NCBI GenBank assembly: GCA_003152595.1
Contig: PMAM01000043.1
Coordinates: forward strand, 43,461-49,748
Length of the DNA stretch: 6,288 bases
From: Acidobacterium sp.
Lineage (GTDB): Bacteria > Acidobacteriota > Terriglobia > Terriglobales > Acidobacteriaceae
Direction: 5' to 3'
Under the pieces are notes generated by a model. That model ran no database searches, had not been told where the DNA came from, and saw only the letters and a program-made list of their open reading frames with translations. A program made the position numbers and the translations under genes. Numbering within the stretch: the first letter of the stretch is position 1; the number at the start of each line of letters is the position of its first letter. Below are positions 1 through 3,653 of the stretch, one piece after another.

Positions 1-128
1 ACCATGTGCAGCAGGACGACGTCTTCGGCCTGGAAACTGCTGGTGACGCAGACGTCTTCGGCCTGCTCCAGGTTCTGGCGGAGAAACTGCCGAGCTTCTG
101 CGGCGCGGCTTTCGGTGGCGGCGGTCAT
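1..128 (-). CDS. cysH: CysH, APS/PAPS reductase, N-terminal 42 codons only (runs off the window)
   Basis: Thioredoxin- or glutaredoxin-dependent reductase that converts adenylyl sulfate (APS) or PAPS to sulfite in the cytoplasm, the step after CysDN. The minus strand reads an ATG at 128-126 and stays open to the window edge. The last visible residues, VTSSFQAEDVVLLHMV, match the first conserved strand of the CysH/PP-loop family, where a (S/C)SF.AED.VLL segment holds the nucleotide-binding loop. The ATG overlaps the cysN TGA by four bases (ATGA), so translation is probably coupled to cysN; only a weak AGGA lies about 10 bases upstream. The catalytic cysteine and the Cys-Cys pairs that separate iron-sulfur APS reductases from PAPS reductases lie outside the window, so the substrate is undecided. 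The identity is fairly secure from the motif plus operon context, although only a short fragment is visible. A 15-base direct repeat inside this fragment encodes QAEDV twice. Confidence 0.85.
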   Translation of the reverse strand, partial: MTAATESRAAEARQFLRQNLEQAEDVCVTSSFQAEDVVLLHM

Positions 129-1756
129 GCGTGTTTTCCTGAGGGAAGATGCGTTGCATTGTCGAGGACGCCGAGGATTGCGTCCGGGTCGTCGGGGATA
201 TCACTTGCGATCACTTCGCTGCCATGGCCGATGACGCTGATAGCACCGCCGTTGTCGCTTTCGTGAAGAACGGTCGCACCGGTGAGGACAAGAGGCAGCA
301 AAGCATCGCGATTGGAAAAGCGCGTGCGGACGACGAGCGCACCTTGCTCCAGTAGGCGTTTTTCGAGATTGTGCGCGAGTGCCGAGCGATTGCCGAGCGT
401 CACGAGCGCGCCGCTGAGAGCGGGTCGGAAACCGCCTTCGAAGGCGCGGATCATGCCCGCCCCGGCCGTTGCGTTATCGGCGGGGTCGATGAGGATGAAG
501 CTGCCAGTGAAGCGGTTTTCGCGATAGAGATCGGCGACGAGCGGCCGGTGAGTCTCGATCAGAATTTCGCCAATGGCGTTCAGGGGCAGGCGGTCGGCGG
601 CGAGCGATTCGAGACGCTCGATATCGATGCGGGACCGAATTTCGACCACGCGAGCCCGCACCATTTGCGTGGTGTGCTTCAGGAGAAAGGATGTGCCAGG
701 ACGGAGCGGGCTGGAGTGCATCCAGACCACGGTGGCGGAGAGACGACTGGTTCTCTGCGGCGGCGCGGAGAGACTTGCGATCATATCGCCGCGGCTGATG
801 TCGGCCTCGTCGTCGAGAGTAAGCACGACAGACTGCGGGGCATGAGCCTCAGCGAGATCGCCATCCCAGGTGGTGATGGAGCGAACCCGGCTGCGTACTT
901 CGGAGGGCAGCGCGACAATCTCGTCGCCGGGGCGAACGCTGCCCGAGGCGATCTGGCCGGCGAAGCCCCGGAAATCCTGATCGGGGCGGATCACACGCTG
1001 GACCGGAAGACGAAAGTTGCCTTGCGAGCGCTGGGCTGCAAGTGGGATCGTCTCGAGAAGTTCGAGAAGGCTCGGTCCGCTGTACCAGGGAGTCCTGGTG
1101 CTGCGGTGCACGACGTTGTCGCCCGCGAGGGCGCTGACGGGAATCGCGATCAGTTCCGGAATTTCAAGGACGGAGGCGAGAGTGAGCAGGTCGCGACGGT
1201 GCTGTTCGAAAACTTCTTCGGAGAAGTCGACCAGATCCATCTTGTTGATGGCGGCGATCACCGCAGGGATGCCGAGCAGCGCGGCGATGCAGGCATGCCG
1301 GCGCGTCTGATCGAGGATGCCTTTACGCGCGTCGACCAGGACGACGGCAACATCGGCCGTGGAAGCCCCGGTAGCCATATTGCGCGTGTACTGCTCGTGG
1401 CCGGGCGTGTCGGCGATGATGAATTTTCGCTTCGGCGTCGAGAAATAGCGGTAGGCGACATCGATCGTGATGCCCTGCTCGCGTTCCGCGCGGAGGCCGT
1501 CGGTAAGCTGAGCGAAGTCGATGGCGGAGCCGCGCGTGACGGATGCGACGTGGTCGTCGTAGACATTGTTGGAGTCATAGAGAAGGCGGCCGATCAGGGT
1601 CGACTTGCCATCGTCGACGCTGCCGGCGGTGCTGAAGCGCAGGAGATCCTTGCTCCGTTCGGCCGCGAGCAGTTCTTCGACCCGTACTTCTGCCCCGTCG
1701 CGCGCGGAAAGCAGCGGATCCTCTTCGATCGCCCAGGCGCTGTTGTGCAAGGCCAT
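125..1756 (-). CDS. cysN: CysN, sulfate adenylyltransferase subunit 1 (GTPase subunit) with atypical C-terminal tail
   Basis: GTPase partner of CysD; GTP hydrolysis drives formation of APS from ATP and sulfate in the cytoplasm. The protein has 543 residues against about 475 in E. coli CysN and over 600 in CysNC fusions. An EF-Tu-like G domain is plain: G1 GSVDDGKS at 45-52, switch-I GITID at 95-99, G3 DTPGH at 116-120, G4 NKMD at 171-174, and a G5-like SAL at 208-210. Beta-barrel domains follow to about residue 436, including the typical ENRFTGSFILID and AGAGMI segments. The remaining 107 residues are unlike ordinary CysN (separate entry). The frame is open well upstream of 1756, but that extension only shadows cysD. 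The chosen ATG gives a normal N-terminus and overlaps the cysD stop by one base (TGATG), with GAGGG about 9 bases before it. The gene sits between cysD and cysH, so it should share the cysD promoter and attenuator. Confidence 0.95.
   Translation of the reverse strand: MALHNSAWAIEEDPLLSARDGAEVRVEELLAAERSKDLLRFSTAGSVDDGKSTLIGRLLYDSNNVYDDHVASVTRGSAIDFAQLTDGLRAEREQGITIDVAYRYFSTPKRKFIIADTPGHEQYTRNMATGASTADVAVVLVDARKGILDQTRRHACIAALLGIPAVIAAINKMDLVDFSEEVFEQHRRDLLTLASVLEIPELIAIPVSALAGDNVVHRSTRTPWYSGPSLLELLETIPLAAQRSQGNFRLPVQRVIRPDQDFRGFAGQIASGSVRPGDEIVALPSEVRSRVRSITTWDGDLAEAHAPQSVVLTLDDEADISRGDMIASLSAPPQRTSRLSATVVWMHSSPLRPGTSFLLKHTTQMVRARVVEIRSRIDIERLESLAADRLPLNAIGEILIETHRPLVADLYRENRFTGSFILIDPADNATAGAGMIRAFEGGFRPALSGALVTLGNRSALAHNLEKRLLEQGALVVRTRFSNRDALLPLVLTGATVLHESDNGGAISVIGHGSEVIASDIPDDPDAILGVLDNATHLPSGKHA
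128..448 (-). other. C-terminal tail of CysN: possible degenerate APS-kinase (CysC-like) remnant
   Basis: Residues 437-543 of CysN follow the end of the normal third domain. The start of the tail, GALVTLGNRSALAHNLEKRLL (461-ish onward), has the strand, loop, helix rhythm of the CysC N-terminus in CysNC fusions (typically a W.TG..GSGKST loop, then an A.LE..L helix and a G..V strand). Here the loop is shortened to GNRSA, so the P-loop lysine and glycine run are gone. The later DGDN/RxGLN-type APS-kinase motifs are not seen either, and the tail is about half the length of CysC. I infer either a catalytically dead relic of a CysNC fusion kept as a structural or regulatory piece, or an unrelated tail. 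The sequence similarity is weak and judged by eye only. Confidence 0.45.
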
Positions 1757-2697
1757 CAGAAGTAGCCCTCGCGCTTCTTCAGTTCCATGGAACCGTCCTG
1801 ATCGTGGTCGATGACGCGATTGGCCCGCTCCGAGTTCCGCATCGCCATCAGCTCCGCGATGATTTTGGGAACGGTGTCGGCGTCGGAACGAATGGCGCCA
1901 GTGCATGGACTGCAGCCCAGGGAGCGCAGCCGGCAGCGGACCCACTGTTCTTCTCCGGGTAGACCGCGGACAAACTCTTGTTCGACGGGGATGAGGCTGT
2001 CGCCGCGCACCAGCATGCGGCGCTCTTTGGCAAAGTAGAGCGGAACGATGGGAATCTTTTCGAGGTGGATGTAGTGCCAGACGTCGAGCTCGGTCCAGTT
2101 GGAGAGCGGAAAGACGCGGATGCTTTCGCCGGGATGGATAGTGCCGTTGAAGAGGTTCCAGAGCTCCGGACGCTGGCTCTTCGGGTCCCACTGGCCGGCG
2201 CTGTCACGGAAGGAGAAGATGCGTTCCTTGGCGCGGGATTTCTCTTCATCGCGGCGAGCGCCGCCGAAAGCGGCGTCGAAACCGTGCGCGCGCAGTCCGT
2301 CGAGCAGCGCCTGAGTCTTCAGAAGTCCGCAGCAGCGGCGTGTCCCGAGGGCGACCGGATTCGCGCCGTTCGCCAGCGCCTCCTCATTGCGCCAGACGAT
2401 AAGCTTCAGCCCGAGCTCGGTCGTGTAGCGGTCGCGAAACTCGAGCATCTCGCGGAATTTATAGCCGGTGTCGATGTGGAGGAGCGAGAAGGGAATCGGC
2501 GCGGGATAAAAGGCTTTCTGCGCGAGACGCAGCATTACCGACGAATCCTTGCCGATGGAGTAGAGCATTACTGGTTTCTGAAACTCGGAGGCGACCTCGC
2601 GGAGGATGTGGATGCTTTCGGCCTCGAGCTGGCGGATATGGCTCAGCGGCGAGATGGCTGAAGTCGAGGCAGGCGCGTCGATGAGTGCGGTTGCCAT
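1756..2697 (-). CDS. cysD: CysD, sulfate adenylyltransferase subunit 2 (catalytic)
   Basis: Catalytic subunit of ATP sulfurylase: ATP + sulfate to APS + pyrophosphate, working with CysN in the cytoplasm as the first step of sulfate assimilation. It has 313 residues, close to the 302 of E. coli CysD. Visible family motifs are the PP-loop-type SIGKDSSVMLRLA (47-59), HIDTGYKFREM (74-84), RRCCGLLKT (120-128), GARRDEEKSRAKERIFSFRD (146-165), FPLSNWTELDVWHYI (196-210), LGCSPCTGAI (260-269) and the C-terminal KKREGYF. The N-terminal 15-20 residues are not conserved in the family. The ATG at 2697 is preceded by GGAG with a 4-base spacer, which supports this start. It is the first gene of cysDNH. Its roughly 156-base leader carries a cysteine-rich small frame and an intrinsic-terminator hairpin, so its expression is probably controlled by cysteine supply. 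Confidence 0.97.
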   Translation of the reverse strand: MATALIDAPASTSAISPLSHIRQLEAESIHILREVASEFQKPVMLYSIGKDSSVMLRLAQKAFYPAPIPFSLLHIDTGYKFREMLEFRDRYTTELGLKLIVWRNEEALANGANPVALGTRRCCGLLKTQALLDGLRAHGFDAAFGGARRDEEKSRAKERIFSFRDSAGQWDPKSQRPELWNLFNGTIHPGESIRVFPLSNWTELDVWHYIHLEKIPIVPLYFAKERRMLVRGDSLIPVEQEFVRGLPGEEQWVRCRLRSLGCSPCTGAIRSDADTVPKIIAELMAMRNSERANRVIDHDQDGSMELKKREGYF

Positions 2698-2712
2698 AAA
2701 TCTCCGAAGTTT

Positions 2713-2758
2713 GAGGGAAAAGAGAAAGCCCGCGTCAGCAAGGCTGAAGCGCGGGCTT
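2713..2758 (-). terminator. Leader hairpin plus U-rich run upstream of cysD (attenuator terminator)
   Basis: Read on the minus strand, AAGCCCGCG (2758-2750), a two-base CU bulge (2749-2748), UCAGC (2747-2743), loop CUU (2742-2740), GCUGA (2739-2735) and CGCGGGCUU (2734-2726) form a 9+5 bp hairpin. UCUCUUUUCC follows directly. This has the form of an intrinsic terminator acting on minus-strand transcripts, and the other strand has no U run after it. No minus-strand gene ends upstream (the neighbour is a divergent plus-strand gene), so the only transcript it could stop is the cysDNH leader itself. It ends about 28 bases before the cysD ATG and does not cover the GGAG ribosome-binding site. A termination switch is therefore more likely than ribosome-binding-site masking. 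Confidence 0.85.
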
Positions 2759-2803
2759 ATGGATAGAAAGACAGTGAGGCTAGTTCATCCACAAGTCCAG
2801 CGC
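2749..2803 (-). promoter_or_regulatory. Candidate antiterminator pairing in the cysD leader
   Basis: The RNA segment GCGCUGGACUUGUGGAU (2803-2787, the last codons of the small frame) can pair with AUCCAUAAGCCCGCGC (2764-2749), which contains the whole 5' arm of the terminator base. The pairing is 9 bp (including one G-U), a bulged A, 2 bp, one U/C mismatch, and 4 bp. It excludes the terminator's basal stem. A ribosome held at the Cys codons 13-15 would end near codon 17-18 and leave most or all of this segment free, whereas a ribosome at the stop codon would cover it. The pairing was found by hand; no folding energy was computed. Confidence 0.65.
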
Positions 2804-2853
2804 AGCATGCAACAACATGCACACAGGGTCGCCGAAGTGGGGCAGAACCTCAT
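2785..2853 (-). CDS. Cysteine-rich 22-residue leader peptide of the cysDNH operon
   Basis: ATG at 2853-2851 and TGA at 2787-2785 enclose 22 codons, six of them cysteine (positions 4, 11, 13, 14, 15, 21; 27 percent). Residues 11-15 read CACCC. Ordinary proteins carry about 1 percent cysteine, so this run in front of a cysteine-biosynthesis operon is unlikely to be chance. No Shine-Dalgarno sequence precedes it. Instead, the predicted transcription start lies on the A of the ATG or one base before it, implying leaderless translation. The frame ends inside the antiterminator strand, about 26 bases before the terminator hairpin. The expected role is to sense charged Cys-tRNA through ribosome progress; the peptide itself may do nothing. 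Cysteine-rich leader peptides before sulfur genes are known in mycobacteria. The Cys tract also lies within a small possible hairpin, GCAUG (2820-2816) with CAUGC (2809-2805). Confidence 0.75.
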   Translation of the reverse strand: MRFCPTSATLCACCCMLRWTCG

Positions 2854-2860
2854 TGACGCT

Positions 2861-2889
2861 ACTATAGGGGCAAGTTCATCGCGGGTCAA
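2861..2889 (-). promoter_or_regulatory. Sigma70-type promoter of the cysDNH operon
   Basis: On the minus strand, a -35 box TTGACC (2889-2884) and a -10 box TATAGT (2866-2861) are separated by exactly 17 bases, each one base from consensus. A six- or seven-base discriminator puts the start point at 2854 or 2853, that is, at the ATG of the cysteine-rich leader peptide. The resulting cysD 5' leader is about 156 bases. There is no extended -10 TG. The position directly upstream of the leader peptide, attenuator and cysD supports the call. Confidence 0.8.
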
Positions 2890-2910
2890 CTCACGCAGGC
2901 ACGCGTGAGT
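2889..2910. repeat. Perfect 8-bp inverted repeat next to the cys -35 box (possible operator)
   Basis: ACTCACGC (2889-2896), a 6-base spacer and GCGTGAGT (2903-2910) form a perfect dyad. Its centre (2899.5) is about 46 bases upstream of the predicted cysDNH start, touching the -35 box by one base, where activators often bind. It lies upstream of the rhomboid gene's likely ribosome-binding site, so it could serve either promoter. No known regulator consensus is recognised. As RNA it could also be a hairpin in the rhomboid 5' leader. Confidence 0.5.
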
Positions 2911-2917
2911 GACTTAC

Positions 2918-2925
2918 GGGGAGAG
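2918..2925 (+). promoter_or_regulatory. Ribosome-binding site deciding the rhomboid start
   Basis: GGGGAGAG ends three bases before GTG 2929, with the GGAG core five bases away. It would lie inside the reading frame if GTG 2905 were used and is too far for a good fit to GTG 2938. Confidence 0.6.
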
Positions 2926-2928
2926 AAC

Positions 2929-3579
2929 GTGGGGGCCGTGATCCCATTATCGGATGCGTCGCGCAGGCCGCGATCGTGGCCTGGGGCGACGGTGCTGATC
3001 ATCGTGGTCAACGCCTTCGTATTCTTCCAGGAACTGGTCGGCGGCAACGCCTTCGTGGCGCGGTGGGCGGCGGTTCCGGCCGTGATTTCGAGCGGTCACA
3101 GCTGGGTGACGATCTTCACGGCGATGTTCTTGCACGGCGGGTGGATGCACATCATCGGGAACATGGTCTTCCTGTGGGCCTTCGGGCCGGAGATGGAAGA
3201 CGTGATGGGCCACGTGCGGTATGTGGTGTTCTACCTGCTGGGCGGGGTGATCGCAATGCTGGCGCAGGTGGCGGCTGCCCCGCTATCGACAGTGCCCTGC
3301 ATCGGGGCGAGCGGCGCGATTGCAGCGGTGATGGGGGCATTCATCGTGACGTATCCGCGAGATCGGATCAAGTCGCTGCTGATCATTCTGATCTTCATTC
3401 GGATCACATTCATTCCGGCTGCGCTGCTGATCGGGATCTGGTTTCTGATTCAGCTGTTCAACGCGGGCGCGGTCGCGAATGTGCAGTCGGGCGGCGTGGC
3501 GTATCTGGCGCACGTGGGTGGGTTTGTTTTTGGCGTGGCTACAGCGCGATTGTGGCGGCGGAAACCCGCCTGGGGATGA
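2929..3579 (+). CDS. Rhomboid-family intramembrane serine protease
   Basis: Predicted inner-membrane protease that cleaves transmembrane substrates within the bilayer; the substrate is unknown. It has 216 residues from the chosen GTG. The six-helix bacterial core is visible: TM1 about 19-38, L1/TM2 with HGGWMHIIGN (69-78; the HxxxN pair H74/N78 stabilises the oxyanion), TM3 about 95-115, TM4 with the catalytic serine in GASGA (S128), TM5 about 148-175, and TM6 with the catalytic histidine in AHVGGF (H195). Both members of the Ser-His dyad are intact. Three GTG starts are possible: 2905 (no ribosome-binding site, inside an inverted repeat), 2929 (GGGGAGAG five bases upstream) and 2938 (gives the family-typical MIPL start but poorer spacing). 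I prefer 2929. It is divergent from cysDNH and has no clear functional link to it; no strong plus-strand promoter was found. Confidence 0.92.
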   Translation: MGAVIPLSDASRRPRSWPGATVLIIVVNAFVFFQELVGGNAFVARWAAVPAVISSGHSWVTIFTAMFLHGGWMHIIGNMVFLWAFGPEMEDVMGHVRYVVFYLLGGVIAMLAQVAAAPLSTVPCIGASGAIAAVMGAFIVTYPRDRIKSLLIILIFIRITFIPAALLIGIWFLIQLFNAGAVANVQSGGVAYLAHVGGFVFGVATARLWRRKPAWG

Positions 3580-3612
3580 CGACAGGGAGCAGGGAATTGG
3601 CAGGAGAGAGAT

Positions 3613-3650
3613 GACCCGGATCTCAGAATCGAGATCCGGGTCTTGTTCGC
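3613..3650. terminator. Intrinsic terminator between convergent genes
   Basis: GACCCGGATCTC (3613-3624), a six-base loop and GAGATCCGGGTC (3631-3642) make a perfect 12-bp stem. TTGTTCGCTTGTT follows on the plus strand, a moderate U-rich run suited to ending the rhomboid transcript. On the minus strand the following bases are UCUCUCUCC-like, so it may also end the Asp-box gene, whose stop codon is 12 bases away. Confidence 0.8.
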
Positions 3651-3653
3651 TTG

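Noticed and set aside
371..1765. Long 464-codon plus-strand open frame opposite cysN
   Set aside because: The opposite strand encodes unmistakable CysN motifs. The plus frame shows no recognisable domain and is the usual antisense shadow of a GC-rich gene.
1757..2191. N-terminal extension of the cysN frame into cysD
   Set aside because: The extension reads through coding sequence of cysD in another frame and gives an Arg/His/Pro-rich nonsense peptide. The ATG at 1756 with coupled TGATG is the normal start.
1978..2661. 227-codon plus-strand open frame opposite cysD
   Set aside because: Antisense shadow; CysD on the minus strand is conserved along its full length and the plus-strand product resembles no family I know.
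2780..2818. Alternative 12-residue leader frame (ATG at 2818) in another frame of the cysD leader
   Set aside because: It has no ribosome-binding site and no cysteine codons, and does not begin at the predicted transcript start. The overlapping Cys-rich frame explains the region better, although both could be translated.
2698..2853. SAM riboswitch or T-box in the cysD leader
   Set aside because: No T-box sequence, SAM-I-like four-way junction or other riboswitch core could be seen. The Cys codons and paired alternative stems account for the leader.
2853..2880. Plus-strand promoter for the rhomboid gene (TTGACG at 2853 with TTCATC at 2875)
   Set aside because: The -10 match is poor and the TTGACG partly overlaps the leader-peptide start; not strong enough to call.
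2782..2880. Repeated AGTTCATC at 2782-2789 and 2873-2880
   Set aside because: Only eight bases, with no symmetry and no consistent position relative to the promoter; likely chance.
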